64,000 nucleotides of DNA from NCBI GenBank assembly GCA_965248255.1, contig CBDFIW010000004.1, positions 992,001 to 1,056,000 of the forward strand, given 5' to 3'. Of this stretch, positions 9,801 through 18,018 are shown in pieces. Below the pieces are notes generated by a model. The model saw only the letters and a list, made by a program, of their open reading frames with translations. It was not told the origin of the DNA and searched no databases. Source of the stretch: JAKZVK01 sp965248255. GTDB lineage: Bacteria; Acidobacteriota; Terriglobia; Bryobacterales; UBA6623. The number at the start of each line of letters is the position of its first letter. Within the stretch, counting starts at the first letter, position 1. Position numbers and translations under genes: made by a program.

Positions 9801-10327
9801 GAGCGCTGTCCATACTGCACGCCCGGGACCAGGACCGCTAGCTGGACGATGTTGCGGCCGTTCAGCGGCAGCTCGGTGATCCGCCGGTTTTCGATGACGC
9901 TGCCGACCGTCGCGTTCTCGGTGTTGAGCGTGATCGCGTCGGCGGCGACTTCGATGGTTTCGGTGATGTCGCCGATCTCCATCGTGAAGTCAGTCCGAAC
10001 CTGCGCCGTGGTTGCCACGCGGACGCCGCTCACGGACTGTGTCTTGAAGCCGTCCAACTCACAGCGGACGGAGTAGTTGCCTACCGGCACGTACGAAAAG
10101 CGGTAGTTGCCGGTTTCGTTGGTAGTCACGGTTGTGGTGATACCCGTGTCTATGTTCGTCATGGTCACCGTCGCACCGGAAATGACCGCGCCGGTGGCGT
10201 CCGTTACCAGACCCTCAATGGCCTGGGTGCTGGTTCGCTGGCCATACAGCGGGAGCGTTAGCAGCCCCAGCAGTACAACGAGCCCCATCAAAGTTGAAAA
10301 CCTCGTCCTTCGTTTGGATTCAAACAT
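6826..10327 (-). pseudogene. TonB-dependent outer-membrane receptor (Oar-like), interrupted by a stop and a frameshift
   Basis: About 1165 codons in total. The start at 10327 (GAGGAAAAC before ATG) gives a signal peptide, 'STLMGLVVLLGLLTLPLYGQ', then a carboxypeptidase-regulatory/Ig-like domain ('IEGLVTDATGAVISGATVTM'). Next come a plug ('ITELPLNGRNIVQLAVLVPG', 'VTNITLKSGTNDLHGTVFEF') and a long beta-barrel ending in 'GLKLMF', with the terminal Phe typical of outer-membrane proteins. Such receptors import large substrates using TonB energy. There are two lesions. One is an in-frame TAG at 9794-9796, right after 'VPGVQYGQRSG', with the same frame resuming. The other is a frame change near 9105-9110, where a run of six C would need seven to give 'PLDFTRRVGIVNPLTVNQYF'. 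Both are single-base events, so sequencing error cannot be excluded. An IS1202-like element sits 178 bp upstream, reading toward it. Confidence 0.88.
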
Positions 10328-10504
10328 GTTTTCCTCAGTGAAAAGTTTTGACTCCCGGCTCCTTAACAGTGCAGGCGCTAACCGCTGCATTTCCCCCCGG
10401 GAAGGAGTGGCGTTGATGTCCCCTGAGCCGACCTGCCAAAGCCGCAAGCCTGCGCCGAAGGTAGCACAGGCCTAGTCGAAGGTCAAGCAACCCACGTCAG
10501 CCAT

Positions 10505-12091
10505 GTCAAGGCCCAATAGAAATGTCCCCTTCGGTAGCCCAGTAGAAGTGCCCCCTTGGTGATAGGAGAGAATCGTCATCGTCGGGGCTGTGGAACTGTG
10601 GGAATCGCGCAGCGATTTCCAAGGGGCGGTGGGAAGGGTGGAAAACCATCCACGGTTCCTCGAGCCCGGCACGGCTGCCGCCACAAGGTTTTCCACGCTT
10701 TCCATCCGACCCGGCATTTCCACAGCCCTCTTATGAATTCGCAGCTCGTGTTTTCCGCAACGCAGCTCGCCGCCAGGGGTGGTTCGCCGCCGGCTTGCGT
10801 CCGGCCACCACGTTCCCCTGCGGTGCCGGCTTCGTCCGCAGCCGTGGCGTCGGCGTGGCGATCACTTCGTGCTCGATCTCGTGCCCCTCAAACCTCACCT
10901 GCAAGCTCTCATCGCGCCCCTGTTGGACCGTCACCCGTGCACCCGCCCCCACGCCCTGATTGCGTTTCGGCTTCAACTGCAAACAACGATTCTCGAAACG
11001 CACCACCTGGTCGTTGCTCACCACCCGTTCGTATTCGAAGCAGAACACGCCTCGCAGCTCGGTGCCGCGGGGTAGCGCCTGGTGAAAGTCCGCTCCCGCC
11101 GCCGGCTCGCAGCAGAAGCGCTCGTTGTGCTCGGCTAAGTACTCCTCGCCGAGGTAACGGTTCGCCGCCTCGTAATCAACGATGCCCCGCAGCCGCATCT
11201 TCTTGATCAGGCGGTCCTGGTGCGTGCCGTGATGGCGTTCGACACGTCCCTTGGTTTGCGGCGACGATGCGGCAATGATGCCAATGCCAAGCTTCGCGCA
11301 CATGCGCCCGAACTGCGTCTCGGGCTTGATGCCTTCCAGTGCTTCCCGCGACGTCGGCTGGCGCTGGTAGACGTTTTTCCAGTCGCAGTACAACGCCTTG
11401 GGAACGCCGTGTTGGCGCACCCAGGCTTGGAGCAGATCGGCCGCGGCCCAGGTCGTTTCCTGGCCCGAGAAGCGGCACAGTGCAAGACCGGTCGCGTCAT
11501 CGACAAAGTTCATCAAACAGGCTTTCGGGCCGCGTCCTTCCAGCCAGTGGTGGTGCGAACCGTCGAGTTGAATCAGCTCGCCGAAGTGCGCTTTGCGTTG
11601 CCGCCGGCTGCGATGCGGTGGGCGCTTGCGACTCCGGCTCCACAGGCCCGCCGCGAGCATCCAGCGCCGCAGCGTTTCGCGCGGCACTTCCAGGCCCTGA
11701 TCGGCTGCCAGATGTTCCGACGCCAGCGTCGGCCCGCAGCGCTCGTGCCCCTCGCCCGCATAGTTTGCGTGCACCAACTCGAGAACCTGCTCGCGGCGCT
11801 TGTCATCGGCTCGGTTCGAAGCGCGGCCGACGTTACCGTGCACCAAAGCCTTGACCCCGCCTGCTCGGTAACGCTTGTTGAGCCGCTTCGCTTGGCGGTA
11901 GCTGACCTCCAGCAGTGCGGTGGCTTCGGTCAACTTCAGTTCCCCTCGTTTCACTCGGCTCAGCACTTCGCCGCGCCTCAACTCCTTGGCACTCATCCAT
12001 GTCCTTCCCAATCTTTCACCTCCTCGCAGAGGTCCAGATTAGGGGACATTTCTATTGGGCGCTCAAGGGGACATTATCATTGGGCTTCAAC
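10505..12091 (-). mobile_element. IS1202/ISNCY-like insertion sequence, copy 2 (1587 bp)
   Basis: Ends GTCAAGGCCC and GGGCTTCAAC on the plus strand. It is flanked by a perfect 19-bp direct repeat, AGCAACCCACGTCAGCCAT, at 10486-10504 and 12092-12110. The perfect duplication suggests a fairly recent insertion. It is oriented so that the transposase reads toward the TonB receptor gene. Confidence 0.95.
10731..12011 (-). CDS. ISNCY/IS1202-like DDE transposase, intact
   Basis: 426 residues. An N-terminal helix-turn-helix region ('LTEATALLEVSYRQAKRLNK', residues ~25-45) is followed by a second DNA-binding segment ('EHLAADQGLEVPRETLRRWM') and an rve/integrase-type catalytic core. The acidic triad is visible in 'IQLDGSHHHWLEG', 'YCDWKNVYQRQ' and 'TKGRVERHHGTHQD'. 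A basic C-terminal tail ends 'WRRAALRKTRAANS'. The start is taken as TTG 12011 because GAGGAGGTGAAAGA precedes it at ideal spacing; the in-frame ATG at 11996 is the alternative. It is nearly identical to copy 3 and differs from the broken copy 1 at a handful of residues. Confidence 0.93.
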   Translation of the reverse strand: MGRTWMSAKELRRGEVLSRVKRGELKLTEATALLEVSYRQAKRLNKRYRAGGVKALVHGNVGRASNRADDKRREQVLELVHANYAGEGHERCGPTLASEHLAADQGLEVPRETLRRWMLAAGLWSRSRKRPPHRSRRQRKAHFGELIQLDGSHHHWLEGRGPKACLMNFVDDATGLALCRFSGQETTWAAADLLQAWVRQHGVPKALYCDWKNVYQRQPTSREALEGIKPETQFGRMCAKLGIGIIAASSPQTKGRVERHHGTHQDRLIKKMRLRGIVDYEAANRYLGEEYLAEHNERFCCEPAAGADFHQALPRGTELRGVFCFEYERVVSNDQVVRFENRCLQLKPKRNQGVGAGARVTVQQGRDESLQVRFEGHEIEHEVIATPTPRLRTKPAPQGNVVAGRKPAANHPWRRAALRKTRAANS

Positions 12092-12110
12092 AGCAACCCA
12101 CGTCAGCCAT

Positions 12111-12417
12111 TTGGAGGCCCGCTGGCCTTCTAGCCAGGACGATCATGAAGTTCAGCAGTCAGGAACGGCGGTAGGTTTCGTGTAGGGCGGCGACAGCCGG
12201 TCGGACAACCTACCTCAACCGGAATCCGAAGAGATGGGTCATCATGATATGACTGTAGGTCGGTTGGGAGACTTACTGACTCTCGCGAATTACGCTGACA
12301 GGTCCGATGTTCACGTGTAGGGGCACGGCATGCCGTGCCCGTCTTCCAAGGTCACTGTATTTTGCGAGCCTCAATAGGGGCGCGATGTCGCCCCCAAAAC
12401 TCTAGCCGGGAAGCGGA
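12111..12417. other. Intergenic region holding repeat C
   Basis: 307 bp between the IS target duplication and the dehydrogenase gene. About one third is repeat C (12272-12378). The remainder shows no gene or recognisable promoter. Confidence 0.6.
12272..12378 (+). repeat. Dispersed repeat C, copy 1, with central 18-bp palindrome
   Basis: About 107 bp, found in inverted orientation at 19455-19561 with only a few mismatches. It starts CTTACTGACTCTCGCGAA and ends TTGCGAGCCTCAATAGG, giving partly inverted ends. The centre is GTAGGGGCACGGCATGCCGTGCCC, including the perfect palindrome GGCACGGCATGCCGTGCC. No coding potential is seen. Confidence 0.85.
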
Positions 12418-13419
12418 ATGCTCATGCGAAGCAAGACCCTCGTCGCACGCATTTTCGAGAACAAGCAGTTCGAGTCAGAGCCTCGCAGCCAGGGGCTGGA
12501 GGCGTTGGCCAAACTGACCGACGTGGAGGTCTACACCGCGCGGGACATGACCGCCGAACACGTTGACGGGGTGGTTGCCGTGATCGCCGACTCGGCGCTC
12601 TTTCACCGGAGCTTCTACGAGGCGGCCAAGGACTTGCGCATCATCGCCCGCTGGGGTGTCGGCTACGACAAGGTTAACGTCGACGTGGCGACCGAGCACG
12701 GAGTCATCATCACGGTCTCGCCGGTGCACATGGACACGGTCGCCGAGTACGCCATCGCCCAGTGGATGGCGACCCTTAAGCGCCTGTACACCCTCAACCG
12801 CCTCTCCCACGGCGGCGACTTTTCGATCATCCGCACCTACGACGCTCAGCGATCCGCCTTGGGGCTGTACGGGTTCGGGCGTATCGGCCAACAGGTGGCG
12901 CTGCGCGCCCGCCCACTGCTGGGCGAAGAAGGCCGGCTGCTTGTGTATGACGTACGGTCCGATATCAACGAGCTGGCTCGGCAATTCGGGGCTGAGGCGG
13001 TTGCGAGTCCGCTTGACCTGTTTCGGGAATGCGACACGGTGTCGTTGCATGTCTCGGGCGACGACACGATCGTCGGCTACGACGAGCTCTGCGCCATGCG
13101 GCCCCACGCCTCGCTGATCAATCCCTCGCGGGGCAACCTCGTCGACGACCAGGCGGTCCGCCGCGCGATCGACGAGGAGCGCCTGTGCTACTACGTGGTG
13201 GACGATCCGGTGAACGGTCCGCGGGAGATCCACAAGGGCCATCCGCGCATCATCTGTACGAACCACAACGCCGGGATCACGGTCCAGTCGACCATCCGCT
13301 TGGATCGCCAAACCTTCGAGCAGGTCACCGGCGCCATCCACGGCCGCAAGCCCGACCACATCCTCAACCCCGACGTGCTCGATCATCCGCGGGTGCGGAG
13401 CTTCCTTCAGCAAAACTAA
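12418..13419 (+). CDS. D-isomer-specific 2-hydroxyacid dehydrogenase
   Basis: 333 residues. NAD-dependent oxidoreductase of the phosphoglycerate/glycerate/lactate dehydrogenase family. The nucleotide fold is marked by 'LGLYGFGRIGQQVALRAR' (residues ~148-165). The catalytic Arg lies in 'LINPSRGNLVDDQAV', the acidic partner around 'DEERLCYYVVDDP', and the catalytic His in 'IICTNHNAGIT', where the family usually has TPHIAG. The start ATG 12418 follows GGAAGCGGA; ATG 12424 is possible. A gap of 34 bp to the following HpcH/HpaI aldolase suggests an operon. An oxidation of a hydroxyacid followed by aldol cleavage is a reasonable guess, but the substrate cannot be told from sequence. Confidence 0.9.
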   Translation: MLMRSKTLVARIFENKQFESEPRSQGLEALAKLTDVEVYTARDMTAEHVDGVVAVIADSALFHRSFYEAAKDLRIIARWGVGYDKVNVDVATEHGVIITVSPVHMDTVAEYAIAQWMATLKRLYTLNRLSHGGDFSIIRTYDAQRSALGLYGFGRIGQQVALRARPLLGEEGRLLVYDVRSDINELARQFGAEAVASPLDLFRECDTVSLHVSGDDTIVGYDELCAMRPHASLINPSRGNLVDDQAVRRAIDEERLCYYVVDDPVNGPREIHKGHPRIICTNHNAGITVQSTIRLDRQTFEQVTGAIHGRKPDHILNPDVLDHPRVRSFLQQN

Positions 13420-13453
13420 CGATAGGAAACACGAGACAAAGAAAGGCAGATAG

Positions 13454-14194
13454 ATGAACAATCCGATTCGGGAAACGTTAGCGGCCGGCGAGCCCAGCAT
13501 TGGCTCCTGGCTCAACCTTGCCTCGCCGCTGGCCGCGGAGGTGATGGCCGCCGCCGGCTACGGCTGGCTGGCAGTTGACGCCGAGCACACCTACTACGAC
13601 ATGGAATTGATCGCCCATATGTTTCGGGCCATTGAAGCGCGTGGCGCGATTCCGCTCGTTCGGGCGTGGGACCACGACCCAGTAACGATCGCCCGGCTTC
13701 TGGACGCGGGAGCTTGGGGCATTGTCTTTCCCCACCTCAGCACCCCGCAGCAGGCCGAGAGCGTGGCCCGCGCGATGCGCTACCCACCCCGGGGCACTCG
13801 CTCGGCCGGCACAGGGCGCTGCCTGACGATCTCCCCGGACTATCGCAACGTGGCCAACGGCCTAGTGCTGTGCATTCCTCAGATCGAAGACCTCGAGGGC
13901 ATCGAAAACGCCGAAGCGATCGCCCGCGTCGAGGGCGTCGACGTAGGCTTTCTCGGACCGGGCGACTTGGCGCTGTCGATGGGAGTGGAACCCGGACACC
14001 CCGATCACGAAGCGGCGTTGCAGCGGTTCCGCGAAGGCTGCAAGCGCGGCGGTAAGCCCTCCGGCATCCCCGCCAACGACGGGGCGGCCGCGCGTCGCCG
14101 CGTCCAGGAGGGCTTCCAGTTTATTGACCTGACGAACGACACGACTTTCCTGGCGGCAGCGGCCCGCCAGGCGCTGGCGGAAGCTCAAGGGTGA
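13454..14194 (+). CDS. HpcH/HpaI family aldolase
   Basis: 246 residues. Class II (metal-dependent) aldolase of the 4-hydroxy-2-oxoheptanedioate / 2-keto-3-deoxy-rhamnonate type, cleaving hydroxy-oxoacids to pyruvate and an aldehyde. Family segments: 'SIGSWLNLASPLAAEVMAAA', 'LAVDAEHTYYD', the substrate-binding Arg region 'IPLVRAWDHDP', 'GAWGIVFPHLSTPQQAE', metal-binding Glu in 'IPQIEDLEGIENAEAIA', and Asp in 'VGFLGPGDLALSMG'. The start has AAGAAAGGCAG upstream. It lies 34 bp after the dehydrogenase gene on the same strand, probably co-transcribed. Repeat A follows 10 bp after the stop and could form the 3' end structure. Confidence 0.92.
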   Translation: MNNPIRETLAAGEPSIGSWLNLASPLAAEVMAAAGYGWLAVDAEHTYYDMELIAHMFRAIEARGAIPLVRAWDHDPVTIARLLDAGAWGIVFPHLSTPQQAESVARAMRYPPRGTRSAGTGRCLTISPDYRNVANGLVLCIPQIEDLEGIENAEAIARVEGVDVGFLGPGDLALSMGVEPGHPDHEAALQRFREGCKRGGKPSGIPANDGAAARRRVQEGFQFIDLTNDTTFLAAAARQALAEAQG

Positions 14195-14204
14195 TCCCAC
14201 CGAC

Positions 14205-14379
14205 ATCTGAACAAAGGTGTCAAGTTTTCGAGGAGTAGCTTGCCCCGGAAGCAACCGAGCCCCGAACGCCAGTGAGGGGTCAGGAACCTGATTAGGCATC
14301 GAAAGTGGGTACCCGTCACTGGCGTTCCGGGCTCGGTTTCTCAATCGGCGCTGGTCGGTTTGAGGTCGAAGACTTCGCT
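14205..14379 (+). repeat. Dispersed hairpin repeat A, copy 2
   Basis: Second copy of the 3814-3990 repeat. The arms ACCGAGCCCCGAACGCCAGTGA (14253-14274) and TCACTGGCGTTCCGGGCTCGGTT (14316-14338) can form a stem of about 20 bp. It separates the aldolase operon from the TIR gene and ends only 17 bp before the TIR start codon, so it would lie in that gene's leader or promoter. Confidence 0.85.
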
Positions 14380-14396
14380 AGGGTAGTAGCCTGGCG

Positions 14397-17204
14397 ATGG
14401 CATCAGTCGGGCAAAACAAAAAGCAGACGGTTTTCGTCAGCTACAGCCATAAAGACAAATATTGGCTCGATTTGGCCATGTCCCAACTCGAGGCCGCGAA
14501 GGCCTACGGGAACTTCGAGATTTGGAGCGACCTCGAAATCCGCGAAGGCGAGCGTTGGTATCTACAGATCAGGGAAATCCTCCAGAGGACTCGCTTTGCC
14601 GTCTGCCTGGTGTCAGCCAACTTCTTGGCGTCGAGCTTCTGCATCGACGAGGAGATCCCTTTCTTCCTGCAGGAAGCCCGCAGGGGAAAATGCGAAATCC
14701 TACCCGTTTTGATCAAGACCTGTCCCTGGAAGAGACATCCGTGGCTGAACGAGCTACAGATGTACACCGCCAACGGAAAGCCTGTAGCCGGCGTGTCCGG
14801 AGACAAACGAGCCGAGGTGTTCGACCGACTGGCCGACCATGTCTTTGAAGCATCGCAACCGGGCTACGTGCTCCCTAAACCACCTAAACCCAAATGGGCC
14901 GCACCGGAGAAAGCCGACATCAAGCATCTGCCGGAAACCGGTGATCTCCTCTTCGGGCGGCAAAAGGAGCAGAACCTACTCGACGACTCCTGGGACGACT
15001 CGGAAACCAACATCATCGTCTTCAAAGCCCACGGCGGCGTCGGTAAATCGACGCTCGTCCGGGTGTGGACTGAGCACATGCGCCGGGACAACTACCGCGG
15101 CGCCGAGGCCGTCTATGCCTGGTCGTTCTACAGCCAGGGGACGCGGGAGCGCGTGACCTCGGCCGACCAGTTCATCAACCGGGCGCTGGAGTTCTTCGGC
15201 GACCCCGACCCGGCGAAGGGGTCGCCCTGGGACAAGGGCGAGCGGCTGGCCGAGCTGGTCGCGGCCCGTCGCACGCTGCTGCTGCTCGACGGCATGGAGC
15301 CGCTGCAATCGGGACACGAGTTCGACCGCGGCGAGATCAAGGACCCCGCGCTCAAGACCCTGCTCGAAGGGCTCTCCGAGCGTAACCCGGGCCTGTGCGT
15401 CATCTCGACACGCGAAGAGGTCACCGACCTCAAGCAGCCTGAGTATGAGAAGGCTGTCAAGCATATCGACTTGGAGCACGTCTCGACGGTGGCGGGACGG
15501 GCGCTGCTGCGGACCGCGGAGGTGACCGGGCCGGACGAGCGGCTGGAGGCGGCGGTCGACGATCTCGGGCGGCACGCCCTGGCGCTGAACCTGCTGGCGG
15601 CCTACCTCGCGAAGTGGCACGGGGGCGCGATCGAGGGCGTGGCCGAGGTGCCCGAGCTGCCCGAGGTCAGCGAGGAGAAAGGACGCCATGCGCAGCGGGT
15701 GATGGCGGCGATCGAGCAGCGCTTGGGCCCGGGAGCGAGCGAGGGCCCCGAGATCGAATGGCTGCGTGTGCTGAGGCTGTTCGATGCGCCCGCGGAAGAG
15801 GGACCGCTCGAGGCGGTGCTGGCCAAGCCGGAGATTCGCGGGCTGACGCAGCGGCTGGCGGAACTTTCGAAGCCTGCCCGCGAGGAGGCGGTCGAGCGGC
15901 TGCAGGAGCTTAAGCTGCTGGCGGGAGAGAGTCACCATGTGCCGCCACGGCTAGACTGCCATCCGCTGGTTCGGGAGCGCTTCGGCGGGTGGCTCAAGCA
16001 GGAGCGTCCCCAGGCCTGGCGCGAGGGGCACAAGCGGTTGTTCGAGTACTACCAGCAGGTGCCGGAGAAGCATCAGCCCGATACGCTCGAGAACTTGGCG
16101 CCGCTCTACGCGGCGGTGGGACATGGCTGCGAGGCGGGGCTGTATCCGCAAGCGTACAACGAGGTGTACAGGCCGCGGATTCGGCGCGAGAATGAGCACT
16201 ACCCACTTCACCGGCTCGGGGCGTTCGGGGCCGAGCTGGCGGCGGTGTCGACCTTCTTCGCGGAGCCTTGGCGAAAGGTCGCAGAAAGTCTGAGCGAAGG
16301 CAACAAGTCCATGCTTCTCACCCAGGCGGATCTCAACCTGCGGGCGCTGGGTCGTCTGGGGGAAGCGGCCGAGCCTATGGACGCCGCACTAGCGATCCGG
16401 CTCCGCCAGGCGCGCTCGGGGAACGCCGCCAGGATCGCCGGCAACCTGAGCGAGCTGCATCTCACCCGCGGCGAAGTCGGGGCGGCGGTGGAGTTTGGGC
16501 GGCACGCAGTTGAGTATGCCAACCGCAGCGGTGACCGGTTCCTCCGGGTGGCCATGCGAACCGCGCTGGCCGACGCCAAGCACCAAGCCGGGCGCCCCGG
16601 CGAAGCCAAGGCATTGTTCGTCGAAGCAGAGCGCCTGGAACAGGAGCGGCAGCCCACCTACCCGCTGCTATCTTCGCTCGGGGGCTTTCGATTTTGCGAC
16701 CTGCTGCTGGCCCAGGACCAGCACGCCGAGGCGCGCCGCCGGGCGAACGGGGCGCTCAAGTGGCTCGGCGAAGAATACTGGCTCCTCGGCCAGGCCCTCG
16801 ACCACCTCACCCTGGGCCGCGCCGCCCTGGCCGCGGCCCTCGCTACCGGAGACGCTGACTTCAGTGAGGCGGGGGAGCACCTCGCCGCCGCCGTCGACGG
16901 CCTCCGCGCCGCCAGCGTGCAAGATTACCTCTCCCGAGGCCTGCTCGCCCGCGCCGAACTCTCCCGCCACCAGTGCAACTTCCCCCGAGCCGAGCACGAC
17001 CTCCGCGAAGCCGAGAAGATCGCCCGGCGCGGCGAGATGCGTCTGTACCAGACCGACTGCCACCTCGAATGGGCCCGGCTGCACCTGGCCCGCAACGAGC
17101 CCGACGCCGCCCGCGACCGCCCCGACAAGGCCCGCACCCTCGTCAACGAAACCGGCTACCACCGCCGCGACCGCGACCTCGCCGAGATCGAGCAGCAGTT
17201 GTAG
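14397..17204 (+). CDS. TIR domain - STAND-type NTPase - TPR protein
   Basis: 935 residues in three parts. Residues ~10-150 are a TIR domain: 'QTVFVSYSHKDKYWLDLAMS', then 'VSANFLASSFCIDEEIPFFL', where Glu85 occupies the position of the NADase catalytic Glu. Residues ~185-500 are an NTPase module with Walker A 'FKAHGGVGKSTLVRVW' (GGVGKST 213-219), Walker B 'RTLLLLDGMEPLQ' (~292-304) and a sensor-like 'LCVISTREE'. Residues ~570-930 are alanine/leucine/arginine-rich helical repeats of TPR type ('ALAIRLRQARSGNAARIAGN', 'ADAKHQAGRPGEAKALFVEA'). The architecture is that of bacterial NLR-like sensors, several of which are anti-phage NAD-depleting proteins; a defence role here is inference. No signal peptide, so cytosolic. 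No partner gene is adjacent. The start is preceded by a weak SD, and repeat A copy 2 ends 17 bp upstream. Confidence 0.9.
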   Translation: MASVGQNKKQTVFVSYSHKDKYWLDLAMSQLEAAKAYGNFEIWSDLEIREGERWYLQIREILQRTRFAVCLVSANFLASSFCIDEEIPFFLQEARRGKCEILPVLIKTCPWKRHPWLNELQMYTANGKPVAGVSGDKRAEVFDRLADHVFEASQPGYVLPKPPKPKWAAPEKADIKHLPETGDLLFGRQKEQNLLDDSWDDSETNIIVFKAHGGVGKSTLVRVWTEHMRRDNYRGAEAVYAWSFYSQGTRERVTSADQFINRALEFFGDPDPAKGSPWDKGERLAELVAARRTLLLLDGMEPLQSGHEFDRGEIKDPALKTLLEGLSERNPGLCVISTREEVTDLKQPEYEKAVKHIDLEHVSTVAGRALLRTAEVTGPDERLEAAVDDLGRHALALNLLAAYLAKWHGGAIEGVAEVPELPEVSEEKGRHAQRVMAAIEQRLGPGASEGPEIEWLRVLRLFDAPAEEGPLEAVLAKPEIRGLTQRLAELSKPAREEAVERLQELKLLAGESHHVPPRLDCHPLVRERFGGWLKQERPQAWREGHKRLFEYYQQVPEKHQPDTLENLAPLYAAVGHGCEAGLYPQAYNEVYRPRIRRENEHYPLHRLGAFGAELAAVSTFFAEPWRKVAESLSEGNKSMLLTQADLNLRALGRLGEAAEPMDAALAIRLRQARSGNAARIAGNLSELHLTRGEVGAAVEFGRHAVEYANRSGDRFLRVAMRTALADAKHQAGRPGEAKALFVEAERLEQERQPTYPLLSSLGGFRFCDLLLAQDQHAEARRRANGALKWLGEEYWLLGQALDHLTLGRAALAAALATGDADFSEAGEHLAAAVDGLRAASVQDYLSRGLLARAELSRHQCNFPRAEHDLREAEKIARRGEMRLYQTDCHLEWARLHLARNEPDAARDRPDKARTLVNETGYHRRDRDLAEIEQQL

Positions 17205-17488
17205 GCGGCCGCCTCGAAGAGCACCGGCCATTAGCAGCGCGGCGTTCGAAGAGACTCACGGCCTCTTAGATTCCTACCCTTCTACCTGCGCAGCTCCGCC
17301 CGCTACTCGGAGCCGCAGGCGTCAGCCTGCGTTGACCCACTTCGGGTAATCGCATCAGCGCCTTCCGGAAAAGGGGGCCGGCCATCGCAACGCAAGCTCA
17401 CGAGTCTCGTGAAAACTGCTGTCTCAAGCAGGGAAGGCCCGATCTCCGGGGACGACATGCAGGGGCAAAGCGCGGAGGGTCGAACAAT

Positions 17489-17654
17489 CATAGCCCATGG
17501 ATTGATCCATGGGTTCCAAAAACGCCGACCCCAATTCGTTTCCTCCGTTTCTGTTTCTCCGTGTGCGCAATTGTTAACCGCGTACACGGAGAAACAGAGA
17601 CGGGTTGAGGGTGGCCCTCTCGACCGACACCCATGGATGAATCCATGGGCTATG
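17489..17654. repeat. Nested inverted repeat (CATAGCCCATGG ends, 23-bp inner hairpin)
   Basis: The outer arms are 17489-17514 and 17628-17654, near-perfect inverses; each arm is itself a hairpin, CCCATGGA-N5-TCCATGGG. The inside holds a hairpin with 23-bp arms (17546-17568 and 17580-17602, two mismatches, CGTTTCTGTTTCTCCGTGTG on the left) and an 11-base loop. No coding potential is seen. Confidence 0.85.
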
Positions 17655-17911
17655 ACTGTGGCGCCCGGAGCACGGGCGCTCGCGGGCCTGTCGCGGCGCC
17701 TTCGACCGTCTCGTTCTGAAGCCGTGGGCTATCATCTCTGGCCCCTCCGGCCACAACCGGTGCGGATCCACAAGTCACGTTCTGGCGAGCACCCGAAGGT
17801 TTCGTGCCCCCCACCATGCGGCGCAAACCCGAGCCGTGTAGGGGCGATCTAATGAACAGCGCAGGCTGAAGCCCGAGGCTCCGTTCCTGAGTTCGCCTAG
17901 GCCGTTGGAAG

Positions 17912-17935
17912 GCCGTGTCGGAATACCGACACGGC
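17912..17935 (-). terminator. Perfect 10-bp hairpin downstream of msrA
   Basis: GCCGTGTCGG-AATA-CCGACACGGC, 84 bp past the msrA stop. It could end the msrBA transcript, but no U-tract follows on the minus strand, so a terminator role is tentative. Confidence 0.45.
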
Positions 17936-18018
17936 AGGGCTTGAGACCTGCGCGACAGCGTCGGGGCCCCGGGGCCGAGGCAGCAGTTGTAACCGCCGCC
18001 GGCCGCAGGTGGCCCTGC

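Larger units (their letters stand above)
17205..18018. other. Intergenic region rich in palindromes, no gene
   Basis: 814 bp between the TIR gene and msrA. It contains the nested inverted repeat at 17489-17654, a GCAGGC-GTCA-GCCTGC hairpin near 17311-17326, a CCCATGG-type fragment near 17719, and the perfect hairpin at 17912-17935. Possible short reading frames look random. Confidence 0.7.

Noticed and set aside
14976..15938. 320-codon minus-strand frame inside the TIR gene
   Set aside because: Antisense shadow of the NTPase-coding part with Leu/Arg/Gln-rich composition.
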